A stretch of DNA of 64,000 bases from positions 92,367,671-92,431,670 of the forward strand of contig NC_133653.1 in the NCBI RefSeq assembly GCF_009905375.1, in the 5' to 3' direction. The notes under the pieces were generated by a model. It did not search any database. It had not been told where the DNA came from and saw only the letters and a program-made list of their open reading frames with translations. Below, piece by piece: positions 22,126 to 33,422 of the stretch. The stretch's first letter is position 1. Every line of letters starts with the position of its first letter. Both the position numbers and the translations under genes were made by a program. This DNA is from Apium graveolens (taxonomy: Eukaryota; Streptophyta; Magnoliopsida; Apiales; Apiaceae).

Positions 22126-23182
22126 TGTTGTGTATATGTTGTGTACTTGATGATTTCATGAACAAAACACCTTGGTAGATTTTACTTAGTGAAATAATGT
22201 AGCACTCGAAGGATAAGGTTTATAGTCCCGACGGATGACTCAATATAGTCCTGACGGATGATGACTTATTATCCATCGAGTGAGTAGCTTATGTAACAAT
22301 AAGTTTGTAGCACATTTCTGCATACACCTTTGTATAGATTCTGTAGTAGCATATAAGTCATGTTGACTTTAACTAGATATGCAGAATAGGTTGATTAATT
22401 GTACATAGATGATGTCTTGTAATTCTACATAAATAAAATGAAGTCAAGTGCCAAACAGCTATCGACGGATGATTAACAAAGCCATCGACGGATGATCAAT
22501 ATAGCAGTTGACGGATGATCAACAAAGCCATCAACGGATGATCATAAACTCGACGGATGATCATGTACTCAATGGATAAAGAATTCAAAAATCTATTGAC
22601 AGTGACAACACAGTCACATGCATCGAGTGTATGCAAATGGAATGTGGTAGCCTATTCAACTGGGTTTTCGAGAACAAAGAAGCATTACCATTTCCATGCT
22701 ATTATGAAGATATTCAAAGATGCTGGAATAGAGTAATGAAGCAGCATTATGATAGACTAGGTAGTTTTTGTTTTATTATCCTGTCTCATTACTTTGTAAT
22801 CTTGGTGATATGTAAACCAAGAAGTAATAACTAAGGAATTAATCTAAAATACAAGAAGAGAAACATTTGTAAGCAGAATTCTTAGCATTTCTCTGTATTC
22901 TTAGTTGGTCAATATTTGTAAGCAGCTGTGAGCATTTTGCACACAGAGTTCTCTCAATATATATTCTATATCTCTGGTGGAATCATTCAAATCCACCAGA
23001 AAGTTTTTAAAGACTCTTGTTTTTAATTACTTGTGTTATTTAAGTAACTATTCTGTATTGTGGTAATCAATTCACACTTATATATATATTCTAGTTAGAA
23101 CATTTTTATTTCAAGAAAAAGTTTCAAGAATTCCATTTAACCCCCCTTCTGTAATTCTTGTTATATTGTTAAGGGACTAACA
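22126..23182 (+). repeat. 3' LTR of SIRE element (1057 bp)
   Basis: Same termini as the 5' LTR. It differs mainly by a longer CGACGGAT array at 22460-22577, one extra 28-bp unit near 22229-22256, a shorter TA run and a changed TATA-like box. It ends at ACTAACA, followed by the AAGCT target duplication. The ORF at 22631-22834 is an LTR shadow. Confidence 0.93.
22460..22577. repeat. CGACGGATGATCA tandem array in 3' LTR
   Basis: Five units of about 18-24 bp start with TCGACGGATGAT or a close variant (TTGACGG, TCAACGG) and are separated by AACAAAGCC-like spacers. A sixth, weak unit is ACTCAATGGATAA. The 5' LTR has only the first and last parts (about 9497-9552). Confidence 0.9.
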
Positions 23183-24117
23183 AAGCTCACAGACACTAGT
23201 GATTTGATTAACTCCATAATTGGCCAAAGTGTCCACCTTCATCGTCAAAGTCTTAAGTTGGGCAACTATAGCAGTTGTTGTGTCCAACTCCAGAATTCCT
23301 ACTACTTTTCCCTGAGTCAGTCTCTGAGAAGGATTCTGGTATTCATTAGCAGCCATCAGTTCAATCAATTCATAAGCTTCATTGTAGCTCTTAGTCCACA
23401 AGGCTCATCCTGATGCTGCATCGAGCATGGGTCTAGAAGTAGCACCCAATCCATTGTAGAAACAGTTTATAATCATCTAATCAGGCATGTCATGGTGTGG
23501 GAACTTCCTTAGCATCTCCTTATATCGATCCCAAGCCTCACACAGAGATTCTCCAGTTTGCTGAGCAAACTAAGAGCATTCCTGATTGTAGCAGTCTTCG
23601 CCATAGGGAAATATTTAGTGAGAAACTTTTGAGCAAGATCCTCCCATGTCATGATAGACCCTGCTGGTAGAGAATGTAACCAGCACTTTTCTTTATCCCT
23701 CAGAGAGAATGGGAAGAGTCGCAGCTTGATAGCATCTTCAGTCACACCATTGAACTTGAAAGTGTCATAGATCTCGATGAAATCCCTGATGTGCATGTTG
23801 GGGTCTTCTGTAGGAGAACCCCCAAACTGAACTGAGTTCTGTATCATCTGAATCGTGCTTGACTTGATATTAAAAGTGTTAGCCGAGATGGCTGGTCTGA
23901 TGATGCTCGACTGAATGTCATTAATCTTAGGCTGAGAATAGTCCATCAGAGCCTTAGGAATTTCTGCTTGATCTCCCATTACTATTAAAACTGGTTCCTC
24001 GAATTTCTCTTCTTCTGCTACTTTCTCTTCGTCCTCAAAAACTTCCCTTCGAACCACTACAACTTCTTCCTCGGCTTTATCCAAAGTTCTCTTATGAGAC
24101 TGCGAACGCGTATGCAT
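23183..24117 (-). pseudogene. gag: Athila copy A gag, N-terminal and middle part
   Basis: Gag of an Athila-type Gypsy element, starting with ATG at 24117 (MHTRSQSHKR) about 115 bp after the PBS. An acidic N-terminus precedes the conserved core with FGGSPTEDPNMHIRDF, LRLFPFSLRDKEKCWL and GSIMTWEDLAQKF (open 24117-23509). A frame shift and stops follow, then YNEAYELIELMAANEYQ (about 23390-23340). The frame runs into the first half of a CCHC knuckle, where the SIRE element was inserted; the knuckle's second half is at 9184-9145. It has no pol of its own in the window. Confidence 0.9.
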
Positions 24118-24232
24118 ACACGCTCGCTAGAGTACCTGAAATAAGACAAGGAAACAGAAAAGTAACAATGTTCGAGTCAATGAACTTTAACAACCACTGA
24201 TGACAAACACATAAACTAAAAATTAACACCGA

Positions 24233-24251
24233 GTCCCCGGTAGTGGCGCCA
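24233..24251 (-). other. Athila primer binding site (tRNA-Asp type), copy A
   Basis: The minus strand reads TGGCGCCACTACCGGGGAC, close to the tRNA-Asp-type PBS of Athila elements. It lies six bases after the LTR end. Confidence 0.85.
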
Positions 24252-24257
24252 AAAACT

Positions 24258-25709
24258 TGTTAGTCGCTAAACACGCGCTAAATTACACACAAGTATACGC
24301 GTTCGCAAGTAGTATAAGATATAAATCAGATTCGTTCCCATAGAGACTTGGTTTAGGTTAACCTTGTAATTTATGCACCTATGCAACAATGATATGGCTA
24401 TTATTCAATGCTAAGACGAATAACAAATTGAGTTTTGATTATACTATGATTAACTAATGAGAATTATACTAAAGAACATTAACTAAAGAGAGTAACGAGA
24501 GTTGAATAATATATAACACAAACATGGGATTCTAACTTCATTAAATACTTCATTCATTGGCCTTTTCATTCTTAACCTTAGCATGTAATGGTGATGACAC
24601 TAATCAGATAACACGAAACTGATAAACGCCAACTTTCGTTGCATGAATACCATACTACCAGACATCCACAAAAGAGATAGAAGCTGAATAGACACCAATT
24701 ATATTGAGACCCTATATATCTATAGAATATGACAATATAACGGTTTAATGCAAAAGTTATCTATCTTGATTACATAGGGCAATTAAGATGGTTAAAATTA
24801 CCTACGAATTATGCATAACAAATAAACATGAACCTATGCTAGCATGACAAGTTCTAAGTCCTTCAATTTACTTTCGCTTCATTAAGAATTAACACACTAT
24901 CTTATAAGTTTGTGACGCTTAAAGAAGAATAAGCACAACCAAAACTAGGCTATCATAAAATCACCACACACTAAGGCATCAAAACAAATCAACTAAAGAA
25001 ATCCATAAATAAATCCGCTAGAACCCCACGATAACGATTAGCCCATAATCGGACTCATTATCAACGTGGGTTCCAATGAAAGCATGGTATAATAAACGTA
25101 GTCTTTATAAACGAATAATAAAAAAAGTATAACACGAGAGTATAGGTTCAAGAATAAGAAAATTAGCATCCACGTTACAACTTAAACAAAGAATCACAAG
25201 TTAAAACAAGGTCTCTTCGCCTTAGTTGAATTCTGCTAAAACGGCCTTCTTTACTCCTTCTCCTTGCTCTTTGATGTGTCTCTCTCTGAAAAATGTCTTT
25301 TATTTATATATATATATATATAGCTGCAGAATTGGCCAGGGCTTCAAACTCTCAAAATCCTAGTAGAAACAGAATTCTGCTACTCCAACCTGGCGCGGGC
25401 GCGCTGAGTTTCTGCTCTTTGGGCGCGGCCGCACGCTTGACCAGCGCGGGCGCGCCGTCCTCCCGAATAAAATTCTAAATTCTTTTCTTCTCATTGCTAA
25501 TTTGAGCCGCTCTTTTCACGAGCTTTTATTCCAACACCTTCCTAACACCAAATTAGCACCAAAATAATGCTAATTCACCTGATTACCTGGATAATGCCTG
25601 AAAATACAAAAACACTAGAAAAAACATTAAAACACCAACAGTTTGAGTACAATTACATCAATTCAAAGCTTTACGGAGCGTAATAAAGTGTCATAAATGC
25701 CACTCAACA
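24258..25709 (-). repeat. Athila LTR A (1452 bp), shared between two copies
   Basis: On the minus strand it starts TGTTGAGTGGCATTTATGAC at 25709 and ends CTAACA at 24258. The PBS of copy A lies beyond its 3' end and the PPT of copy B (CAAGTTTGGGGTA) beyond its 5' end. It acts as both the 3' LTR of copy B and the 5' LTR of copy A. It contains a GC-rich block at 25391-25460 and a TA run at 25305-25322. It is very similar to LTR B at 33448-34949. Confidence 0.9.
25391..25460. repeat. GC-rich GCGCGGGCGCGC repeats in Athila LTR A
   Basis: Three GCGCGG-CGCGC type cores separated by GAGTTTCTGCTCTTTG and CTTGACCA spacers, in otherwise AT-rich DNA. LTR B has about six cores at the same place. Confidence 0.9.
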
Positions 25710-26931
25710 TACCCCAAACTTGAATCAATGCTTGTCCTCAAGTATAAACAGACTCAAAGAACAAGAAATAAAAATGCATGAATGCAACTAAATGAATGCA
25801 ACGATCCCCATAGAATAACCAAACCAATCAACAAGAAATATCTCAACAACTGCAGTTATTCGCATAAAGATCAGTCAAACCCCATAAATCAATCTATAAA
25901 CCAGAGACGTGTGTGTGTGTGTGTGTGTGCAAATGCTTACGGATATACTATCACAACTAGATCAATAATCATGACTCGCTACTCATCAAAGCAATCGCAA
26001 GGTTATAAATAGAATAAAAGCTAGACTCAAAATAACTTATAACACTTCAATTCTTATTTTGGAGTTTTACATGGATTCACGCTTTTATTCACACAAAACA
26101 ACACAAATATGCTTATTTGATCGTGCAATGAGTGAGGTCCACAAAAGACTTATACAATAGTACCCATATAGCGAGCATTAGATTAGCGGATCCCAGACTA
26201 TGAAAAGCCTTAGGTCACTAGGAACAAAGTCCCCTAAGAACTTAATAACTGGAGTACTAAAGAGCCCACTCGTGATCAATTATACATAACACTTAAATAT
26301 TTAATCTTTTCTTTTTTCCTCTTTTTTTTCTTTTTTTCTAATTTCTGAACGAGTGTGTTTCGCTCCATCTCGCTCAACCCTAGACTACTCATATAAATAT
26401 GAGACGCCTACTAGCCATTTGACACCTAGCCACAATAACTAGCAATGAAATCCAATTTTCTCCAATTTTTAAATATCCATATCTTTTATTATTAAGAGAA
26501 TATCCTAAATTCTAAATATAAACAAGCGATTAAACCTCGAAAAACAAACAAACCATGACCATGAACTAGTACTTTAGCAACCTATAAGACTTAGTGAAAT
26601 ACAATTGTCTCTAGCATGCAAATCAATTCAATAAGATTTAACATCACTAAATACGACTTCACTACACTAGCATCAATATCACAGGACAACCAGAAAAATC
26701 ATCTACGGGATCATGTTATTATGCAAATGCATGAAACTACATGAACAAACTAACATAAAAACTCCCAAAAATAAAAATAAACTATATGGAAAAATATGCA
26801 ACTATATGTACTAAACTATCATATATATGCAACTATATCTGACTCACATAAAACATATTCCTTCAAGTACTACCTCCAAACTTAAAATATTCACTGTCCT
26901 CAGTGAAGGTAATACCAAGAAATCAGGCGTA
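25710..26931 (-). other. Athila copy B PPT and 3' non-coding region
   Basis: The PPT (minus CAAGTTTGGGGTA) touches LTR A. The rest is AT-rich non-coding DNA between the accessory ORF and the LTR. It holds a (GT) run at 25909-25929 and a T/C-rich tract near 26305-26345. I see no gene in it. Confidence 0.75.
25909..25929. repeat. (GT)n microsatellite
   Basis: About ten GT units in the Athila 3' non-coding region. Confidence 0.95.
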
Positions 26932-28119
26932 CTAATCCGAATCAGGATTATCACCCACAACGGGCGGAGTGTCGGACATATCTGGAAGTGGATACACGGA
27001 ATCCTCACCAAATACTGGCCACTGGATGTCAACACCGGTGGCTCTGAATGCAGTCCCAAGTGCCTGGGTGAGATCACGTGCAAACCGACTATGGATGTCG
27101 TGCATCGCATCCATCCTCCTCGCTAGACGCCTATACTGCGTCGTACTTAAACCAGCTCCAACCTCTGCTCCTGCTTCCTCCTGCTGTGAAGGGCCAGCCT
27201 CCTCTCCTAACTGAGCTCTCCAAGCTGCTTGACGGGCCTGCGAAGAACCTCCCGCAAAAGCCTGATCTGCTGGTCTACCACCTGGCAGATGATCATATAA
27301 ATAACCAAGCCCCTTAGGATCGGTCTTCCCTCCATACCACTCCTGCATACTCAACAGCGTAGAAATGTCGATAGAAGCATTGGGAAGCTGCAACTGCTCA
27401 TGTGCTGGCCAATGAACACCAACTTCCACACACAACTTCGTCACAACGGACGCATAGGGTACAGAACCCCTAGTACCTCCCCTCAAGAACCTCAAAATCC
27501 CCTGATATATAACCATCCCCAAATCAATATAATCGCCCTGAAGAATATCCCAAAGCAGACGAGCACACTCCACAGTAGTCTCATGCACATGTGATGATGA
27601 CATGATGTTAGCACAAATAAACGAGTTTCAAGCCCGTGTAAACTTGTTCATGCACGACGCAGGGAACGTGGAGTAATCAGTTGTACCCCTCTTGAACTTC
27701 CAGTGAGTCTCGGGCACACAAAGAGTAGCAACGATCAGATCCAAGTTAAAGTCCTCTGGAGTCTTATCGTTCCAAGTGCCCTGACCGGGATTCCTCGCAG
27801 GCTGCTCAATCACCCACCTAATCACATCAGCACTATTCTTCCCCGCCTTTGCATTAGCATAGAACTCTCGAACAATACTCATGGGCACAGAAGCGGGAGC
27901 CTCACAAAAAAGAATCCAGCCCATCTCCAAAATCATCTCCAACAACTTACCATCCTTCCCTGATGGCAGAAAACCTCGCTCCTTCGCAATAGGCTTCGAG
28001 AGAAACCTCGTGTACTCCTCTTCAGCCTCAGGAGTAGAAAACCTTGGCCTCACACCACATACAGATGAAGAATCGGTGGTGCTGCTGCTTACTTGAGTTA
28101 TTTGTCTCTTAAGTGCCAT
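26932..28119 (-). pseudogene. Athila 3' accessory ORF, one in-frame stop
   Basis: ORF downstream of integrase, the position of the so-called env-like ORF of Athila. It starts at ATG 28119 (MALKRQITQVSSSTTD). Visible are EEEYTRFLSKPIAKERGF, LLEMILEMGW, VREFYANAK, PETHWKF, then after one TGA near 27628 ARLLWDILQGDYIDLGMVIY and a Gln/Ala-rich C-terminal part, ending GDNPDSD at 26932. The first part resembles the plant transposon protein domain that recurs in Athila and other elements. No signal peptide or clear membrane helix is seen. Apart from the TGA, where Trp is normal, the frame is open for about 395 codons, making it among the best-kept frames in the window. Role unknown. Confidence 0.85.
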
Positions 28120-28417
28120 TGGGATTGAGTAAGAGAGAATAAAAGCTAAGTGTTTGAGAGATTTTTATGTTTGAGAATTTATGATGTGGTGGAGAAGTTT
28201 GTGTATAAGTGTGTGTATATACAGGTGGTAAGAAAAGAATTAGATATGGAATAGAAGTGGGAATTGATTATGGGAATCGTGGGAATAATGGGTTTAATTT
28301 GGAGAGGGAAATTTGGAAATGTGGAAGAGTAAATTTCGGGTGGAAATTGATTTTGTAACAAAAATTCCCGTTTTTCCTCTTCAAAACTACTATTTTTATT
28401 TATCTGAGTCGGGACCC

Positions 28418-28556
28418 CGGCGCGGCCGCGTGCTATAACAGTGCGGACGCGCTCACCTTCTGCCAAATCGGCGGGGCCGCGCGCTAGATTAGCGCGGGGG
28501 CGCTTACCTTCTGGAAAAATAGCGCGGCCGCGCGCTAGATCTGCGCGGCCGCGCTT
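28418..28556. repeat. GC-rich GCGCGGCCGCGC minisatellite, Athila internal
   Basis: Three to four units of about 45-50 bp alternate GCGCGGCCGCGC cores with CTAGATTAG and ACCTTCTGG spacers. The cores are palindromic and contain NotI-type sites. The same core type occurs in both Athila LTRs, but here the block lies inside the element between integrase and the accessory ORF. Confidence 0.9.
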
Positions 28557-28639
28557 GGATACTTAAGTTGGCCCTGAATTTTTTTCTTTTTTTGATTTTT
28601 TTGTGTTTTTATTCTTTCTTCTTGCTCCCTCTACCTACT

Positions 28640-29830
28640 AATGTACAACAAACTTGGGTTGCCTCCCAGGATGTGCTTGTTTTACGTCGTTAGCTTGACG
28701 TAGAAACTTGAGACCAAATGGACAACAAAACGACACTAACCACCTCGCGGTTTTCCATGTCACCATAGTAATGCTTCAACCTCTAACCATTTATCTTGAA
28801 TGCTTGGCCCGGATTATTCTCAAAAATTTCCACTGCTCCATGTGGAAACACAGTTTTGAATATGAAGGGCCTTGACCACCTTGACTTCAACTTTCCAGGA
28901 AAAGATGGAGACGAGAGTTAAACAAAAGAGCTTGTTATCCCGACACAAATAATTTGAGCACTAGACCCCTATCGTGCCACTTCTTGACTTTCTCCGTATA
29001 TATTTTGTTGTTCTCATAAGCTTGAAGTCGGAACTCGTCGAGTTTATTCAATTGAAGCATCATCTTCTTTCCAGCTGCATCCAAATCTAGATTCAATTTC
29101 TTCAAAGCCCAATATGCCTTATGCTCGAGCTCCACTAGAAAATGACACCCCTTACCATAGACCAACTGAAACGGCGACATTCCCAATGGAGTCTTATATG
29201 TTGTTCTATAAGCCCACACAGCTTCATCAAGCTTCAAAGACCAATCTTTCCTTGACGAACACACAACTTTTTCCAAGATGCGCTTGATCTCTCTGTTAGA
29301 CACCTCAGCTTGACCATTTCTCTGAGGATGATAAGTCGTAGCAATGTGATGATTCACATTATACCTTTGTATTATAACGGTGAACTTGCGGTTGCAAAAA
29401 TGCGACCCATCATCACTGATTATGACTCTTGGATTTCCAAACCTTGTGAATATCTGCTTGTGAAGAAAATTAAGCACCACCTTCGCATCGTTTATTGGAA
29501 ACACCTTAACTTTAACCCATTTCGACACATAATCAACTGCCAATAAGATGTACTGATTGTTACAAAATGAGACAAATGGTCTCATGAAGTCAATTCCCCA
29601 AATATCGAAGACTTCAACCTCGAGAAGCACATTAAGAGGCATATCATCCCTCTTAGACATATTACCTACACGTTGGCATCGATCACATTTTAAAATGAAC
29701 TGATGAGCATCTTTAAACAAAGTCGATCAAAAGAAACCTGTTGAAGAATACGAGCTGTTATCTTTTCTCCACCGTAGTGTCCTCCACAAGCCATTGAGTG
29801 GCAATCTTGTAAGATCCCCCCCCCGTTTCG
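28640..29830 (-). pseudogene. pol: Athila copy B integrase (broken)
   Basis: DDE integrase of Athila type, minus strand. A zinc-binding region lies near 29810-29670 with [10 protein letters not shown] and KCDRCQRVG. The catalytic core (open 29720-28935) has WGIDFMRPF, IISDDGSHF and GQAEVSNREIKRILEK, so the three acidic residues are present. The C-terminal module with GKLKSRWSRPF and VFPHGAVEIF (GPF changed to RPF) reaches to about 28650. A run of nine G on the minus strand (29816-29824) coincides with loss of frame before the zinc region. A stop at about 28935 separates the core from the C-terminal module. Confidence 0.9.
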
Positions 29831-31423
29831 CTGTACGGAATACATCTTCTGATGATTTGATCAGCTCCTTGACGAAAAAGAAATGGTGCATCCCACATAT
29901 ACCACTTCACTTCATGCAGAAACTTCTTCCTTTGAGCGTACGATAAGTCGGGAGGCATGACATTACTCACAAGATAGTTCACAATGTCTGCGAACCACGG
30001 TTCTTTCTCTTGCACTCCAAACAACTGCTCATCAGAAAAAGACTCATTTATCAATGTCTTGTCTAGTGAAGTAACATTAGGTTTTTCTAATCGAGATAGA
30101 TAATCAGTGACTTGATTTTCAGTCCCCTTTCTGTCCTTGATCTCTAATTCAAATTCTTGAAGCAAATGAACCCATCTGGTCAATCTAGGCTTCGAGTCCT
30201 TCTTCAAGACGAGATAACAAATTGCGGCGTGATCGGTAAAAACTGTCACTTTAGTCCCAAATAGATAAGATCAAAATTTCTCAAAACCATAAACAATAGC
30301 CAAGAGTTCTTTCTCCATAGTAGAATAATTCAGTTGAGCACCATTCAAAGTCTTACTAGCGTAGTAGACCACATAAAATATGTTGTTCTTTCTCTGCCCA
30401 AGAACTGCTCCAACTTCATAGTCACTAGCATCGCACATCATCTCAAAAGGATCATTCCAGTCAGGTGCAGTTATGACAGGTGCCGTCATTAAACTCTTCT
30501 TCAATGTCTCGAAACTGCAAAGCACTCGTCATCAAACTTGAAAGGGACATCTTTCTCTAGGAAAATGCACAATGGCTTCGAAATCTTAGAGAAGTCCTTA
30601 ATGAAACGCCTATAGAAACCCGCATGACCAAGAAAACTGTGAATTCCCTTAACAGAATTAGGTGGAGGAAGATTTTCAATGACCCCCACCTTGGCTTTGT
30701 CCACCTCGAGACCCTTACTAGAAACCTTGTGCCCAAGTATAATGTCCTGTCGCACCATAAAGTGGCATTTCTCCCAATTGAGAACCAAGTTGGTCTCAAC
30801 ACACCTCTTGAGAACATGTCCGAGATTCTGCAAGCATTCTTCAAAAGAATCGCCAAATACAGAGAAGTCATCTATGAACACCTCTACATTCTGTCCAATC
30901 ATAACTGAAAAAATGGTCAGCATGCACCTCTAAAATGTGGCTGGTGCACCATACAGACCAAAAGAAACTCGTCTGAAGGCGAAAGTACAAAATGGACAAG
31001 TGAAGGTAGTTTTCTCCTAATCTTCTGGAGCGATATAAATCTGATTGTAACCCGAATAGCCATCCAGAAGACAGTAGTACTCGTGACCAGCCAATCGGTC
31101 AAGCATCTGGTCAATGAAAGGTAGAGGGAAGTGATCCTTCCTCGTGGCCTTGTTCAGCTTCTTGTAGTCCATACAAACTCTCCATCCTGTGACTGATCGA
31201 TAGGAATGAGCTCATTCTTCTCATTAGCAACAACCGTGATACCTCTTTTCTTCGATACACACTTAACTGGACTCACCCAAGAATTTTCATAAATGGGATA
31301 AATAATCCCTGCATCCAGCCACTTAAGAATTTCCTTCTTCACTACTTCCTTCATGATTGGATTAAGTCTTCTTTGCTGCTCAACCATAGGCTTGCTACCT
31401 TCCTCTAGCAGAATTTTATGCAT
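29831..31423 (-). pseudogene. pol: Athila copy B reverse transcriptase and RNase H (broken)
   Basis: RT begins before 31423 with WLDAGIIYPIYENSWVSPV. A shift near 31190 follows, then YSGYNQIYIAPEDQEKT near 31050 in another frame, a TAG near 30930, and the catalytic EVFIDDFSVFGDSFEE (about 30890-30840) in the 30923-30501 piece. RNase H has FEMMCDASDYEVGAVLGQR (about 30450) and TDHAAICYL (about 30235). The following stretch leads towards the integrase zinc region. Catalytic residues are visible, but at least three lesions stop translation. Confidence 0.9.
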
Positions 31424-31940
31424 ACAATAAGAAGGGCTGATTCCTTTAATATCTGCTATGGTCCATCCAATTGCCGATTTAAACTATCTTAGAATCCTCA
31501 AAAGCTTTCCCTCATCACTACCTGAAAGGTCAGATGCCATAATAATAGGCAAAGTGGATGCATCACCTAAAAATGCATACTACAAATGTTCAGGTAAAGG
31601 CTTAAGCTCAAGAATGGGAGCTTCCTCAATAGATGGCTTGAGGCGTTTAGGAGCTTTGTTCAATTTCTCCATTCCCAAAGATTCAAAAGGCATATCAATC
31701 TTCCTCTTCGAGGAAGAAGCATTCAGAAATTGTAACTGTTCATCCCCTTCATCATCTTCACTATCAGAATTCCCCAACAAGGCCTTTTCTAAGACATCAG
31801 ACCTTAGAAATTGATCAAGTTATGAAGTAACCAAAGAATCAACTAATTCCACATTTAAACACTCCTAATTCTTCGTAGGAAACTTCATGTCATTGAACAT
31901 ATTAAAAGTTACATCCTGATCCAGCACTCGCATTGTAAAC

Positions 31941-32312
31941 TCACCCTTTTGCATCTATCAAGGTACGGCCAGTTGCCAAGAAAGGTCTTCCTAAAATTAT
32001 GGGAATCTTCTTATCCTCCTCGAAATCAAGAATTATGAAATTAGTAGGGAAGATGAGTTTATCAACCTTTACCAAGACATCCTCCACAATACCTCGCGGA
32101 TATGTAATAGAACGATCGGCCAACTACAAAGTCATATAAGTTGGTTTTGGATCAGGCAAGTTCAACTGCTTGAAGATTGATAAGGGCATCAGATTGATGC
32201 TAGCTCCCAAGTCACATAAGCATCTGTCGAAAGACTTTGCCAATAGTACACGAAATAGTGAAGCTTCCAGGATCTTTAAGCTTCGGAGGCAACTTCTGTT
32301 GCAGCATAGCAC
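31941..32312 (-). pseudogene. pol: Athila copy B aspartic protease (broken)
   Basis: The protease active-site region CDLGASINLMPLSIF lies at about 32225-32180 (Leu replaces the usual Thr/Ser in the D-L-G-A form typical of Athila). It is followed by a stop near 32124 and then [11 protein letters not shown] (about 31990-31960). Upstream, TEVCSAMLQQKLPPKLKDP (32330-32275) is in another frame. Gag and protease were one polyprotein originally. Confidence 0.85.
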
Positions 32313-33307
32313 TGCATACCTCCGTGAGAGCGATAGTCTCTAAATTATCTAGCTTCACTTTTTGAGAGAGAATACATTTCATAAACTTTGCATAACTAGG
32401 CATCTGCTCAAGAGCCTCAGCGAAAGGTAGTTGATATGAAGTTACTTGAACACCTCCGGAAATTTCTCAAATTTCTTATCCAGCTTTTTCTTCTGCAGCC
32501 GCTTAGGAAAAGGCAGTGGAGGATAGATCTTTTTCTCCCCCGTATTACCCTCAGGAGGAGTGTGCTCAACAGTAGTGTTCCTTGGTTCCACTTCTGCTTC
32601 CTGCTGCTCTACTTCTACTTCATCCCCAGCATATTAATTCGAAACTTGAGTTTGTTCGGGATTCACAACCTTCCCAGACCTCAAAGTAATTGATTTTACC
32701 TGCTCCTTAGCTTCCCTCTTTCCTGGCACTTCAGTGTCACTAGGTAATGTACCAAGTTGACAATTTAGCAAAGCATTGGCAATGTGTTCAATTTGATTTT
32801 CCAAGGTCTTGATAGAAACAACTTGACTCTTGCACATAAGCTTCAACTCCTCTAATTTAGATTTTTTATTAGCTTATTGCAGCTGAAGTTGCTGCCTTGG
32901 TGCATATTACGGTTGCTGAAAACCAGGGGGTTGTACTGTTTAGCTGGGTACTGCTGATAAGGTTGTTAAACCGCAGTCTGAGCATTGCTCTAACTGAAAT
33001 TAGGAGAACCTCCAAACTGAACTGAGTTCTATATCATCTGAATCGTGCTTGACTTGATCTCAAAAGTGCTAGCCGAGATGGCTGGTCTGATGATGCTCGA
33101 CTGAATGTCATTGATCTTAGGCTGAGAATAGTCCATCAGAGCCTTAGGAATTTTTACTTGATCTCCCATCACTACTAAAACTGGTTCCTCGAATTTCTCT
33201 TCTTCTCCTAATTTCTCTTCGTCATCAAAAACTTCCCTTCAAACCACTACAACTTCTTCCTCGACTTTATCCAAAGTTCTTTTACGAGACCGTTAACGCG
33301 TATGCAT
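32313..33307 (-). pseudogene. gag: Athila copy B gag with large internal deletion
   Basis: Starts with ATG at 33307 (MHTR, then a stop). It keeps the N-terminal part up to SVQFGGSP (about 33012) and then passes directly to NFSWSNAQ-like sequence (about 33000). Copy A has most of the core and the zinc knuckle between these two points. The joint lies in TAGGA, which is present at both borders in copy A. The C-terminal gag with LENQIEHIANALLN and SITLRSGKVVN (32846-32634) follows and leads into protease. Confidence 0.85.
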
Positions 33308-33422
33308 ACACGCTCGCTAGAGTACCTGAAATTAGACAAGGAAACAGATAAGTAACAATGTCCGAGTCAATGAACTTTAACGACCACTGATGACAAACAC
33401 ATAAACTAAAAATTAACACCGA

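Larger units (their letters stand above)
9185..23182 (+). mobile_element. SIRE/Maximus-type Copia retrotransposon, 14.0 kb
   Basis: The element is bounded by LTRs that start TGTTGTGTATATG and end GGACTAACA. It is flanked by a perfect 5-bp target duplication, AAGCT (9180-9184 and 23183-23187). The insertion splits the zinc knuckle of Athila gag. Order: 5' LTR, PBS, gag copy 1, protease stub, LTR fragment, second PBS, gag copy 2, protease stub joined to RT, RNase H, long accessory frame, PPT, 3' LTR. Integrase and most of protease are missing. All frames carry stops, so the copy is non-autonomous today. Target duplication, strand and boundaries are directly seen; the lineage comes from gag, RT and layout. 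Confidence 0.93.

Noticed and set aside
26827..27317. Plus-strand ORFs opposite the Athila accessory ORF
   Set aside because: They are antisense shadows of 26932-28119.
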